In this document: positions 50,101 to 61,745 of the stretch, piece after piece
Layout: each line of letters begins with the position of its first letter
Numbering within the stretch: the stretch's first letter is position 1
Source of the DNA: Paraspadella gotoi
Taxonomy: Eukaryota; Chaetognatha
DNA length: 64,000 nt
Assembly (NCBI GenBank): GCA_051294375.1
Contig: CM119264.1
Location: 4,859,070-4,923,069 of the forward strand
Reading direction: 5' to 3'
The notes under the pieces: model-generated
What the model was told of the DNA's origin: nothing
Database searches by the model: none
What the model saw: the letters and a program-made list of their open reading frames with translations, nothing else
Made by a program: the position numbers and the translations under genes

Positions 50101-50481
50101 TGCAACTTTTTTTTTTCCTTTTGTGATGAAATTAGAAAAAAAACTCAATCTTGGAGATTGAGTTTTCTAATTTTGATCCTAAATTTTCCTTTTTTATCAA
50201 GTTCGAAAAACGCACATTTTTGTTCTTTTTTCATCAAAAGAAGAAGAAATCTGATCAACATGAAAAAATTCAACGTAACAAATTGAAATTAGCCTAATTA
50301 ACAACCAAAACAAAGACTTCGAAAAACGACTGGAGTGTGGAGTGCACTTAGGTTTGAAAAGATCACAGGTGGTCACATAATCTCTCTCTTTTTTCCTGTA
50401 CGTTTCTTCGAATGGAGAATAATGAAAAATGCTCTAATCACAAACGCTGTGGTTTTTTTAATGTTTCAAGTCAGTTCAATA

Positions 50482-53400
50482 TCACTTTTGTTTAAATCTT
50501 GACTTTCTAAATTTCCGTTCGAGCGACTTTCGCGAGGAAACGAGACCTTGAATCAAGCTTTGCTGGCGAGCGGCTTCGGCGTAAAAGCTTGCCGCGCTCT
50601 TGAAGCCGGGATCGAGAAAAGGGCAAATGGAGGACGGTTGAGGCGGATGAAATGGAAACGTTTGGCGAGGGGCGGAACGGAATCGCGAGCGAGAAAAATG
50701 TAATTGAGACGGATGAGAATAAAACTGCGACGAATTGAAAAAGTTTAAAGGTTGAAGATGAGCGTTTAGATTTTGAGAATAATAAAACTGTGCTGCCACA
50801 GAAGAATGGAAATCAGGCGGCTGAAGATGGAATCTTGGTAGTTGACGTTGGTCAGAATCAGACTCAGACTCTTCGCTCGACGACGACGATGACGTTCCAT
50901 CGTAATCGGAATAATCCTCATCCTCTTCAGAATCAGATGCGCTATCGTCGTTATCATGCTCAGAGTCCTCGTCGTCGTAACTAGTTCCATCTTCGTCTTC
51001 CAAACGGTTCTTTTCTTTTTTTCGCCGTTCGGTTTGAGTTGATTGGGTGAAGAGGAAAGGAGAGAATTGTGAACAACCGTCCTTTTTTTCAAGAGTCGCT
51101 GCGCTAACGTTAGAAGAGATGGTTACGTTTGGTTCGGCAGCCAACGTCGCGACCGACGACACCGTAGAGGGAGTTTCCGCTTTGCCTTCGCCGTATTGGC
51201 GCATGATGTCTCTGACTACTTCATTCACCATCTCTATCGCTTCTTTTCCTCCTTCAAAGATCGGACGACCGACTCGAAGTGCCTCGTCGACGTCGGCGCG
51301 AAGATCCGCCAGCTTCTCATCCTCCGTCATCCCTCGACGCCGTTCGACGAACTCGTCGTGTCTCCTCTTCAATTCTTCAGAGGATAGAAGGTTCGTCGAG
51401 GGCGGGTTGGGCCACGAGACTCGGGGAAGGCGCAAGGGAGAATCTTCTGGTGTTTTATTCTTAGATTCCAATTCTTCGTCGAGTATTTCCCGTTTTTCGA
51501 CGACCCGCGAATTTGAGACATTCTTCTTAGAGAGATGAGGAGGTGGAGTCTCTACAGCTATTCCGTTCGGATCGAGTGGCAAGTTTTCCTTTTCATCCGA
51601 GTTGTGATTATTCACGAGCGGTTTGGAATGAGAATTCAGTTTCCTATGTCTCTTGTGAGTGAATCCGTTGCATACTTCGTTGAGAAGGAGCTTTTCTAAC
51701 TGATCTTCGAGATCTTTCTCATTCCAATACCTGAAGCAAATTAGTAAAGAATAATTCGATAAAACCGGAATAAAAATAAAATTATCAATGACTCACTCTG
51801 AATTTGCGATGAGATCGTGGGGAGCCTTGCCAGTGTTTGGGTCATTCGGTAAGGGCAACAAAGGAATCTGGTAAGCAGACATGATCTTCAACAATTTTTG
51901 CTCTTCTTTTCCACTAGAGGCGAAAGTCATAGCTACTCCGTAAGATCCGAAACGTCCTGAATTTAACGATTTTAATATTGAAAACTTTTTTATAGAAATT
52001 AAATTAAAATAAGGATTTTAGCAATCGGACAATCTATCTCACCCGCTCTGCCAATTCTGTGCAAATAGGTTTCCGCATCGAGGGGCACATCGAGGTTGAC
52101 GATGAGATCGATGTTCTCCACGTCGACGCCACGTGACGTTAGATCCGTGGAGACCAGGACCCGGATGTGCATAGCTTTGAGTCGCGACATGGCGAAGAGT
52201 CGCTTCGACTGTTCTTGTGCCCCTGAAATGTGGGACGCCGGCCATCCCTGATGAATCAAATTGAAGTGAACCAAAAAAATATATTTTAGTTTGTTTTTGC
52301 CTCATATCTTTCTTTCTTGAACTCCATTTCTTTCTGGTTCTCACCTTGGAGGAGAGAGTTGAGGCTAAATGTTGCGCCTGCGATTGAAGGTTGGAAAAGA
52401 CGAGGCACTGATTGAAGGAGACGCTGGCGAGAAGGTCGAGGAGCGCCTCAGTTTTGTCGCGCATCTCGAGGCCGAGCGAAGGCTGCGGAGGCAGGACTTT
52501 AAAAAACTGGCGAATCCCGAGGAGGATGGGCTGGGTGGCGTCGAGACGAGCGAAGGTCGGGTTGCGCATGTAGATCTTTATTGAAATAGAAAACGGATTG
52601 GCTATTGAAGATAGTATCTGGTGACTAATCATCCCACCATAAAACAGTGATACTCTTCTCAAATGCACAAATAGATCATGGCTAGGAAATAATAACAATA
52701 ATAATAATAATAATAACACTACGAAACACAAAACAAGGTAAGCCCTACCGCTGTCTATACCTGCAGGGCCTGGGCCATTTCCTCGGGATAGGTGGCGGAG
52801 AGAGCAATTATTTGCTTGTTCTGAGGCAATCTCGAGTAGATCCAATTTATGTCCTCAGAGAAGCTGGTGTCAAAGAGTTTGTCGGCTTCGTCAAATACGA
52901 GGAGCCTGCGGGGGAAAAGTAACTGATTGTAACATTTTTACAATAATCAACGGGAATCCTCGAACTTATAACGACCTAACGCTATCGATGGGCATAAGAC
53001 CCGTCTCCACCAGTTGTTTTATTCTCCCCGGTGTTCCAACGGCTATTTGACAGTTGGACAACTTGGCAACGTCCTCTTTGAAGGGTAAACCACCTAAATA
53101 ATTAATATTATCCTTACTGTTACTTCAACTTATTTTCTAGAAATGTTTTTTTTTGGAGAAGCTCACCGATAAAGCATCGAACGGCGAGAGATTCAAAGGA
53201 GGAACCGATTGCGCCAATGACGTCTCTGATCTGGACGGCGATCTCACGGGTTGGGGCGAGGACGACCGCTTGGAGGGTCGACCGTGAACTCTCTTGCTCC
53301 AGCGCGAGTCCTTCAAGAGCCACAACGGCGATCACGCAGGTTTTCCCTGTCCCGCTTTTCGCCTGAAACAACATAGTAGTATTTACGCCAGCGCTGTTTT

Positions 53401-53730
53401 AAAAGTCTTAGAAGAGAATTTTATAACTTTATAAACGATGTTCATTTTTGAAAAAAAAGAAATCATTCATCTCCGTCTTTCTCTTAATAAAAAAACGAAT
53501 ACCTGCACTATGATATCGAGGCCGCATCTCCCGAGCGGAATTGCTTTCAGTTGAATCGGCGAGGGTCTGATGAATCCTTGTCGCTTGAGACCCTCTTGGA
53601 CTTTGGGCGAGAGATGCAGCGCGGAAAAGTCCGTCGCCTCCGAAGCCAAAACGTCGTGGGTTCGCGGTTTTGCGTCGATGTCATGGGCCTCGCGACGGCG
53701 CCGCTCCGTCCCGTTCACCGCGGACGTCAT
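50482..53730 (-). CDS. DDX20: DEAD-box RNA helicase DDX20 / Gemin3
   Basis: Eight coding exons (53,730-53,503, 53,362-53,167, 53,093-52,976, 52,905-52,761, 52,575-52,345, 52,247-52,043, 51,956-51,797, 51,730-50,482) give an exact 843-residue frame; the human protein has 824. All helicase motifs are present: Q motif ([20 protein letters not shown]), I (AKSGTGKT), Ia (PTREIA), Ib (TPGRIKQL), II (DEAD), III (SAT), IV (LVFSN), V ([10 protein letters not shown]) and VI (HRIGRAGRFG). The text around the Q motif is diagnostic for DDX20. The final exon is a long acidic/serine-rich, low-complexity tail ([12 protein letters not shown]). Component of the SMN complex in snRNP assembly. The start at 53,730 is chosen because only a short in-frame extension precedes it, and that runs back into an acceptor. 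Confidence 0.96.
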
Positions 53731-53743
53731 CAGAGAAACAGCA

Positions 53744-54110
53744 ATTTCTACAAACAAAAACTACAAAGTAAGTCTTCAGTATTTCTGCTATTGTTTAATG
53801 TGAGCCGGGGGAGGAAAAAGTTTCGAAAGAAAAATAAAAGTCAAAATTAAAAATGTCAGAAGCTCAAACCTTGGTTACTCACCTTTGCTTTGGGCGAATT
53901 TACATTCGTTGGAAACAAAAGGATTCGATCCCCGCGATCTTCCTATTTCGGCGGCAACGAACTGGCCCGAGGCCGCCCTTTTCTGTCTCCGCGGGATTTT
54001 ATTTCTTATTCTTTTCCTTCAACGATTTTTGGTGCGGCAGGAGCTGCCGCTGCAGCGGCGGAGAAAAACTCGGCTGATCGGCGGCAGATAGCGAAGACGA
54101 TCGTTGATCA
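53744..54110 (-). promoter_or_regulatory. Probable DDX20 5' UTR exon and first intron
   Basis: On the minus strand a GC-rich segment (about 53,890-54,110) ends in a strong donor, AAAG/gtgagt, at about 53,880. Coding exon 1 is preceded by an acceptor, tttgtttgtag, at about 53,755. This suggests a spliced 5' leader. The plus-strand frames across it are shadows. Confidence 0.5.
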
Positions 54111-54425
54111 AATCACGACGAAAACAAAAGTTCGACTTGTTAAAAATAATAATTTATATATTGGTTGCACCAATTCATGTAATTATTTTAAGCCCATTTC
54201 TGAAAAATGTTGAAATTGACGGAATTTGTTAAATTAAATTAAAATTTTACCCAAATATTATTACTTTTTTATTTCTTAAAATTAAAAGTTAAAATCTTGC
54301 GCGACTTTTTCAAATAAAAATCTGGACATAAATAGTAAAACGGTCTACCATTAACTAATTTACTACACTAGTCACCGCGCGGTTAACTCGAGTCTTAACA
54401 CAAAGATTCTTGTCGAGAAACCGAA

Positions 54426-57400
54426 TCAGTTCCCTCCTTCGGGCTGCGCCGTGGCGCTCTGCATGAGAACGAAAACGACGGCGGGCACGATGTACATCCA
54501 GTACTTGGCGAAGAAAGAGCGATTGTCTTGCTGCGCCCCCTTGGCCCTCTCCGCCGCCTCCCGCTCCATCTTTTGAATGAAGGTGAGCGTATCGGGCGCG
54601 GGCCCCTGAGTCATTCGCGCCACCGCCGCCTCGGAGAAGAATTGCTCTAGTCGGTCGGCCACGAGGGATTCGTCGAGGTCATCGGGTCCGCGGACCGAAC
54701 AATCGTGAGACAAGGGAAAGGTCACGATGGAGACGGCGATCACGTTCGCCTGAGGACCCAAGTGGATGGTGATTCGATCGTGAAGCGAAGCGTCGAAAAG
54801 AAAGCAGGCGCGCGTGAAGGACGAGACGTAACGAGATGCTTCGTCGTCGGCGTCGCCCTCCGGTTCCGCGGGGGCGTTTGAGGGCAAGTGGAGGCGGGAC
54901 GGGACCCGGATTTTGTAGAGTCCATTGTTTTTGATGAGAACTTTGAACTTTCTTCGATCCTCGCTGGTAAGTGGGCCTTTGAAAAAAGTGTTCGTATGAA
55001 AGGAAGAGTGAATAAGACTAAATATCATTGTATAATGATAACAATCATGGAACCAAAGCAATTTGTAACTCGGTAAACAAAGTTGAATTGTTTATGACTA
55101 TCACACTGTGCATTATGATTTGCATGCAAAGCATTATTTTATTTTACTTTTTTGTGAGACATTTTTTATGGCAATGGATTAATTAAAGTTTTTTTCCAAA
55201 CCATATATTCATTCTTTTAGACTATGGAACACTGTAAACTTTGTTACATTTCAATTTAGCAATCAGCATGCATGAGGCATAAAATATCACCAGCCATAAC
55301 GTTTTTTATCACTAAAATAAGGAATTTTGATGAGAAAGTTTTAAACTAAATAAAAGAAAGAATCTGGTTTATTCGATTGCTGACCTATATTGGATATGAT
55401 GGCATTGTCAGTTTTGAGGGAACGCAGGTTTATTGTCGACCGGGGAGTCCAAGTCAGCCCTTCGTCCAAGGAATGCTCAACGAGCAACGAGGCGGCAGAG
55501 TTATCAAACCCGTCCGAATCTTCGTCTTTTCAGGGGGGAAGGAGACAGAGTACAAGTGAATTTTCTCTTAAGATATATCATTATATATTGTTAACGATAT
55601 TCATATTTTTTTAAGTATTATTACTAATAAAATCTTCACCAGAAGCGAAAAAACTGAAAATGCCAAATTATCTTTCAGCATAAGGCACTTAGTCTTAGTA
55701 GGAAAACCGGATTCTTTCCGCTTAATAATTTTTCGCCCGAAGAGCAAGAATAAGGCCAATTTTGTCCCGACCACCACCGGAAAACCTAAGTCTCACACGA
55801 CGCCGGAACCGTAGAATTAAATTCACCAAAACAACGACGTCGAAACAAAAAGTTAATTCTTTTCGTCTCCGCAATGCTCTTCGTCTTCCGGTCCCAAGCA
55901 CTCGACGGACGCAATCTGTCCGCCGGCGACGTTTTTCATTTCCTGGGACGCGCTACGCGGAATGTCGAGACCCGCCGCCGGTCGCGCTCCGTCGACGACG
56001 GCGGTAAAAGCGACGCCGCAAAGAACCTCGATGTTGTGCCACCTCATCCTCCGCTCCTTCAAGTCACTCCTCACTTCCTCCAAGGCTCGACGGGCGTCCC
56101 TCATCTTGAGGTCGACCTCGTCCATGGAGCCGCTGTGGGCGAGACGAATGTTGCCCAACACGGAGGACTTTTTCTTCTTCACCTTGTCGAGGTAATCCTT
56201 GGCGCCGGCCAACTGCTGCTCCGCCTCCGCCTTTTTCCGTGCGTAGCTGACTGATTCGCGGCGGTATGTGTCCACGAGAAGGTCGACGAGCTCATGGGGC
56301 ACGTCATAATCCGGGGATCGGGTTCCGTGATTCTCCAGCTCTTTCTCCGCCTGCTTCAGGGCCGATCGAACCTGCGCCAACTCTTCTTCGGCGAACTTCA
56401 ATCGTTCAGCTATGGCCTCAGAGTGAAGGCGTTGTTCCCGAAAACCGTCGGCCTCTTTCTTAATGTTTTGAATTTGATCGGCCAGGCCTCTCTTCTCCTC
56501 CTCCTCTTTCTTCTTCGCTTCGGCCAATTCTTCGCGTTTTTTCTCCTCGACCTGCAGTCTCTCGTTCAATGACTCCAGCTCATTCTCCGCCGTCGTCAAC
56601 GTCTCGATGTTCTTGTGCAGCCTTTCCATCTCCTCCGTGTAATTCCGGCTCTGACGACGGGCCACCCAGATGCAGGTGGTGGCTACGATGGCGGCCACGG
56701 CTAGGAGAGTGTCCTTGATCCAGTGGCTGGAGCGGGGACACGGGCCAAAGAGCACCGTGTCTTGCGCCTTCAAAATAATCTTTTTCTTGTCGTCGCTCTG
56801 AACAGCTCCTTTGCCGAAGAACCGATTGAAAAAGTGATCCTTATTGGCGGCGATGAGCGGCAGGTGCAGCCCCGTCACGCCCAGCTGCCTGAAGAGGGCG
56901 TCGTACTTTGGACCGCCTGCGCAGTCGAGTAGCCAAGCCGACACCTCCTCGGCGCCCCAAAGGAAGACTTGAGATTCTCGAAAGGCGCCCCAAAGGTCGT
57001 CGACCGTGATCTGGGCGTCGCCTCCGTGAAACTTGGTCTCTCGTGACTTTCCGTTAGCCTGATGAAGTTCGTCCTGGATGAAACCGGAAGTCTCGCCCGG
57101 CTCGACGCTGCCCGACTGGTCGTCGTCCATGAGGGCGTGGAGGAAGGCGATCGCCTCGAGGGCGGCCGTCTCGAGTTCGGCGCGTGAAGCGAAGGAGACG
57201 GAGGACGGAGACGACGGAGACGAGGACAAGGAGAGCGGGAAAATCAAAGCGAATACGAACGGAACTAATCTTCGGAGGTACATCTTGGCTTTTGTTTTTG
57301 AAAATGCCATTAAAAAGTTAATACGCATAAAAGTTATAATTTTAATTTGTTAATGGAAAATCCACTTGTACAGAACCTCCAAACCCCGAATCCAACTGCG

Positions 57401-57452
57401 CCTCGACCGTGAACAGGAGAGAGAGGTAGGGGAGAAGATTGCGCAGGATCAT
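54426..57452 (-). CDS. EMC10: ER membrane protein complex subunit 10
   Basis: Three exons (57,452-57,377, 55,525-55,385, 54,976-54,426) give an exact 255-residue frame. Exon 1 encodes a signal peptide (MILRNLLPYLSLLFTVEAQ). Exon 2 gives SLLVEHSLDEG, matching the family's LLEHSFEID. Exon 3 gives NNGLYKIRVPSRL, YVSSFTRACFLFDASLHDRI, ANVIAVSIVTFPL, TLTFIQKMEREAAERAKG and the diagnostic SFFAKYWMYIVPAVVFVLM transmembrane end. It is a subunit of the EMC insertase of the ER membrane. Exon 1 uses a poor donor (GGAG/gttctg) but the phase fits exactly. A complete STIM gene sits in intron 1 on the same strand. Confidence 0.9.
55853..57328 (-). CDS. STIM: Stromal interaction molecule (STIM), ER calcium sensor, single exon
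   Basis: One uninterrupted 491-codon frame. A hydrophobic signal segment lies at about 20-37. A canonical EF-hand loop is at 68-79 (DDDQSGSVEPGE, with D68, D70, S72, G73 and E79), followed by the hidden EF region (DLWGAFRESQVF). The SAM domain is at about 121-195, ending LKAQDTVLFGP as in STIM1. A transmembrane helix at about 205-223 is followed by long coiled coils and a CAD/SOAR-like region (YAEEEL-type FAEEELAQVRSALKQAEKEL; DYLDKVKKKKSSVLGNIRLA; RMRWHNIEVLCGVAF). Function by homology: senses ER Ca2+ and gates Orai channels. It ends about 50 residues after SOAR, so the inhibitory, EB1-binding and polybasic tail segments of vertebrate STIM are lacking. It has no introns and lies inside EMC10 intron 1. 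A shorter start at 57,283 (MYLRRLVPF) is also possible. Confidence 0.95.
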   Translation of the reverse strand: MRINFLMAFSKTKAKMYLRRLVPFVFALIFPLSLSSSPSSPSSVSFASRAELETAALEAIAFLHALMDDDQSGSVEPGETSGFIQDELHQANGKSRETKFHGGDAQITVDDLWGAFRESQVFLWGAEEVSAWLLDCAGGPKYDALFRQLGVTGLHLPLIAANKDHFFNRFFGKGAVQSDDKKKIILKAQDTVLFGPCPRSSHWIKDTLLAVAAIVATTCIWVARRQSRNYTEEMERLHKNIETLTTAENELESLNERLQVEEKKREELAEAKKKEEEEKRGLADQIQNIKKEADGFREQRLHSEAIAERLKFAEEELAQVRSALKQAEKELENHGTRSPDYDVPHELVDLLVDTYRRESVSYARKKAEAEQQLAGAKDYLDKVKKKKSSVLGNIRLAHSGSMDEVDLKMRDARRALEEVRSDLKERRMRWHNIEVLCGVAFTAVVDGARPAAGLDIPRSASQEMKNVAGGQIASVECLGPEDEEHCGDEKN

Positions 57453-58380
57453 CTCCGCTGAAGTTGAGGGCAAAGAGGGAACGATACATTATTAAAGCGA
57501 AGGAAAAGCTATGTCAAAAACTATATCCAACTTACCTATTTCATTCAAATATAAGTCTTCAAACTCAAGAAATTGTCGGCATTAATATCTGTAAAGAGCT
57601 TAGAAATTTTTATTCGAAGCAAGTTTGTTTCTAATAAAAGTCATATACAATGAGATTATGAAGTGGCCTAGCACTACCAATTGCGAACAATTTTATCATC
57701 TCGAGTCACGATCTTTTTTTTATGAAATAAAAAAAATTGTCATCTAAATTTTTTTTAACAACCAAGTGACCACATTAATAAATTCCTTCGAAGCCTAAAC
57801 AAAAAAAAGTTACATTTAAAAAACAGAAATTAGGAAGAGAATTCCCGCGTATCACCGGTAATTTCAGAATGTTGATTAAATTACGTGGAAGATTTCATTG
57901 ACGGCACTAAATACAATGCAACAGTGCCGAGGACGCAAAAGAATACCAAGGACCACGACGAAATTCGACCGGAAATCGAGGAAGAGAGAGAGAGAGAGAG
58001 AAAAGAGAGAGAAAACTAAGTAATACGTAGCTCGGAAATGAAATATTATTTCGTTTTTCTACGGAAATTTGTTGTCTAGAGAAGAAAATCGGAAACCAAG
58101 GCCGATCTCGAAAAAATAAAACGCTGAGGTTTTTGCTATTCGCAACGACCTTGAAATTCCAGGACGTCTGACGCCAATACGCGTCTACGATTGGGGTTAT
58201 TCAACATCGAGTCATTTTTTTTTAGTCATCGAGGGAGACGGAAATTTCAAAGGCACATCCGAACCAGTTCCCGCCCCCCGTGGTAATAAAATCGCGGCCC
58301 CCGTGACCATAACGGAAAATCATAATTCGATGTACGATTAGGAAATAATACTAAAATTAAAGAAAAAAAAAACTAATTGG
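57453..58380. other. Intergenic DNA between EMC10 and B55
   Basis: Mostly AT-rich, with a short GAGA tract at about 57,984-58,012. No gene was recognised. The EMC10 promoter is expected in the first few hundred bases, but no specific element can be named. Confidence 0.5.
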
Positions 58381-59959
58381 TTAAGCCTTTTCATGGTACA
58401 AATACAAATTGTTGGTGGCGGCGACGGCGAGAACGTTGTCGCGAGGGTGCCAGGCGGAATGGAGGATTTTTTTGTTGAAGTCGAGGCAATCGACGGAGAT
58501 CTCGTCCTTCTTCCTCTTGTTGGTGCTGCAGACCTTTCGCGGCTTGAGAGCCTGTCCCGGACGGACATTGTCGCGGGAAGACTCGAAGGTGGAGTCCCAC
58601 TTGCTTCCACGGTCGAACATGCGGAAGAAGTTGTTGTAGCTCCCAGTCATGATTTGCGAGTCGTCGCCCTTCCAGGCGCACTCGAACTTGTCGAAGATGC
58701 AGTCGTTCTCGTAGAGAGAACAGAGCTTGCTGCGCAGGTACTCGTGGACCTGGTAGGTCTCCACGGGCTTCGAGTCCATGTTCATGTCCCACACTTTGAC
58801 GGAGAGATAATCTCGGGAGATTAGATAGCGTCCACTGTGACTGAACTTGACGTCGGAGATGCTGGAGATGATTTCCGAGAAGAAGCTTCGGTTGGTCGGG
58901 TCCTCGGGTTCCTCGAAAAGCTTGGAATGCCGGTCGCACAGCGCCGAGGAGCGCATATCGCAAAGACGGATGGTGCCTTTGCTGCTGCTGTAGGCGAAGA
59001 CGTTGCAGTTGATGGGGTGAAACTCGGCGGCCGTGATCACCTCCGTAAGGTCTTCCATGTTGGCCGGTTTGATGTCGACGATGTTGAAGCTTTGGTTGGT
59101 GATTTCCAAGTTCCACAGGTTGATGCGGAGATCGTCGGCGCTCATATAAGTCTCGTCGTCGCTGTTAATGGAGATCGAGTTGACGTGGTAGGTGTGGGCG
59201 TTGGCGAATATCTTCCTGGGGCTGGCCTCCACCATGAGTTCCATGGGGCGAATGACGGGCACGCGCAGTGAGGTCACGGTCCTGGGATTCATCGGTGCTC
59301 CGGTCTCCTCCTCCTTCAGGTTAAAGCCCTCGACTCTCTTGTCCCGTTCTTGGATCTTCCACAGCTTGACGGTTTTGTCGTTGGTGGAGAGGAGAAAGTG
59401 GGCCTGATTTTTGCGCTTGAGCCACTTAATCTTGTTGATCTTCTCCTCGATCTCCAGCGACTTGAGGTAATCGAATTCGGGCTCGTGACTTTGGAACGTG
59501 CTGTACACCGTGTAGTCGCCCTTGTTCGCCTTTGACTTGTCCTGGTCTTGCTGGAAGATGACGACGCGGCCACCCTTGTCGCCCGTGGCCAGCAACTCCC
59601 CGTCGTGGTTGAACTCCACGCAGGAGATGATGTCTGCCTCTGTGACGTCGTCATCTTCCACGGCACCTTTCACCTGGAGAGTTAAGGCAATTATATCTTC
59701 GCGTTGAGGGAAAATAGAGCACAAAAGCATAGCATTATCATAACATTGTATAAATTTTTAAATATTTTTAAATATTGTGTTAACTAAAATTAAAATAACT
59801 TTTAATATTCTCTTTACAACTCCTTCGAAAAGCGTCATAAATAGCTGCTTTTTTTGTCACCTGCGAAAAGCACCACTGCGTTTCGCCGGTTGCGCCGGAA
59901 CCGTTGACGGCGGCGAGACCCGCCGGAGAGTTGGCGAGGCCCCCGCTGCTTCCGGCCAT
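58381..59959 (-). CDS. PPP2R2A: PP2A regulatory subunit B55 (PR55)
   Basis: Two exons (59,959-59,861 and 59,673-58,381) give an exact 463-residue frame. Exon 1 is a variable Gly/Ala-rich leader ([14 protein letters not shown]…QWCFSQ). Exon 2 holds the seven-bladed WD40 propeller with B55-specific blocks: [56 protein letters not shown]-type [109 protein letters not shown] and [20 protein letters not shown]. It directs PP2A to substrates, including at mitotic exit and pocket-protein dephosphorylation. The a/b/d paralogue split is a vertebrate feature, so the symbol is approximate. Confidence 0.96.
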
Positions 59960-60349
59960 GTAAGAATCGAATTTCCTTTTGAGTTGAATGATTGAAACTC
60001 GAGTGAACCTCTTAGGGAAAAAGTCTCGATCTTCTTCGCGCCTTCGATCTTTTCCTACTTTGTCTCGATCGATTCTCTTCGAATCTCTTTCGTTTCTTTC
60101 GCCGTTGGGAATTAAAGGGGGGAGAAAGGGAAGAGATGAGGTAACGCTGGTACTAGTCTTACTGCTATTCCGTGGGGTCGACAATAACGTGAGCTGGCCA
60201 AAAAATATTTTGACTAAAGAGCTAAAAAAAACGGAAAAACAAATGGGGGGAGGAGGGAGAAAAACTGAAAGAAGGAGGGAAAGAACGATAAAAGGCGACA
60301 TTTCGAAACATACGTCAATTTTGAAACAATTGAAACAATGTTAGTTGTT
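59960..60349. other. Short intergenic spacer with B55 5' region
   Basis: 390 bp between the B55 start and the PCID2 stop. No gene is seen; the purine-rich stretch near 60,225-60,290 is non-coding. Confidence 0.6.
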
Positions 60350-61325
60350 TTAAACAGTGATGAGGGGCGGGAAAGGATTTTGTTTGCTAACAACAAGTTT
60401 TTGGTGTTGGTGAGAAATATATCCTTTGATTTTCCCATCGTAGATCAAATTGGCCAAAAGGCATTCGCACTCTTCCGAGTCGATGTCCTCGTGAGGTTGA
60501 ACCGACTTGAGAGCAGTGACAAAAGCGGATATCGGCAGTTGAGAAACCTTTCCAACAGAAAAGGGGATTAAAGATTAATGGTGAAAAGTGACATTAAGCG
60601 CTTACTGTAACAGACTAAGGGTAATAATTTCCAAAATATCTTCGACTTGGCATTATGTACAAAATACTAAATTACTAGGTTTTATTTCATCTTATTTTCT
60701 TTGCTATTGAAACTCGCGATAACCCGAGATTAAAATATAATTTTCAACATCCAAGATCTCATGTTTCCTCTTTTCAATCATAAACCAACGTTTTGAAACA
60801 CTCACAACAAATGCTAAAAAGCGAATACCATTATGGGATGGGCTAAAAGAAGGAAACTTAAGGGAGTGGTAAATCTAGTCCGGTTCAAACCGCTCTCGAC
60901 CAGCTACCGATTTAACTCGTCAAACCCAATCTGGCCGAAATACCGCCAAAAGGTCGTCAGTTCTCGTTGGAAATCTATTTGTTCTTTTATTTGCCTCCTT
61001 TTTAACACCTGGTTCTCTATCTTGACTGGTTCATAGCTGTCAGGGGTTCTTATTTAGGGCTTTTTACATGACTTAATAAATAATAATAATCTTCTCACCT
61101 TGGTAGAAGCGTTTAAAATCAAATAAACCTTTTTGAAAAGGTTTCGCATTGTGATAGTTTTCAACTTTTCCAATATTAAGTAAATCCCACATTTGATAAA
61201 AAAAGCTTCGTTTTTGGACAGCGCGTCGTCTAATTTCTTTAGATTTCCAGATTTGACTCCTTGCGCGACGTCAGCGAACGCCATCAATTCATATTTCTTC
61301 AGTAAAGACACTTGGGGCATTTGTC
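60350..61325 (-). CDS. PCID2: PCI domain-containing protein 2, C-terminal part only
   Basis: Two minus-strand exons (61,325-61,099 and 60,547-60,350). Exon 1 begins at an acceptor (tttttttaag) and reads [20 protein letters not shown], then [20 protein letters not shown] and [16 protein letters not shown]. Exon 2 reads [20 protein letters not shown] and [20 protein letters not shown], then [15 protein letters not shown] and a stop. These are the winged-helix/PCI end of PCID2 (Thp1-like, TREX-2 mRNA export), about 140 of roughly 400 residues. No 5' exon is found before PPT2 begins 420 bp away on the other strand. The 5' part must lie beyond PPT2 (nesting it), be misplaced by assembly, or be lost. 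Confidence 0.85.
60548..61098. other. PCID2 intron
   Basis: A 551-bp intron with no recognised element. A modestly GC-richer patch at about 60,830-61,020 has no convincing protein. Confidence 0.5.
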
Positions 61326-61745
61326 CTTAAAAAAAAGTAAACAGTAAAAACATTAATGTTTAATGTTTCGTAAAAATCCCTTTATCCTCATCATTTTCCT
61401 TTGACCTCTGACCGCCGACACGGTTCCCTCGTTTCTCGTTTCTCCAAACCGGATTTTCGGACCAGAAACCGATGGACCGAAACGGCGGGATACAATAACA
61501 CGGCAACGAGGATTGGATCGTACGATCGTACGATATTTTTGGCCAATCAAACCGTTCCCCACCGTAAACAGGAACGAAAACGATGCCAACGCTGACCGAT
61601 CACCAGAAGGCATTCCTTCTCAATTTTAAAGTCGGAATTCGATCAAATACGTACTTTTTGTGGCATTTAAATACCAAGGACGTGATCGACCTTCTCTCCC
61701 TCAACCACATTCACTGCTGAATTTTATTTCAGAAAGTTGATTTCG

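Noticed and set aside
53850-54220. Plus-strand frame ending AAGAAAAAAEKNSADRRQ
   Set aside because: There is no homology, and the region reads better as a minus-strand DDX20 5' leader with a strong gtgagt donor.
58391-59116. Gln/His/Arg-rich 241-codon minus-strand frame
   Set aside because: Out-of-frame reading of the B55 exon; the other frame is a full WD40 match.
61583-61720. 46-codon plus-strand frame MPTLTDHQKAFLLNFKVGIR… ahead of PPT2
   Set aside because: There is no homology, it overlaps the probable PPT2 leader, and its length is within chance expectation.
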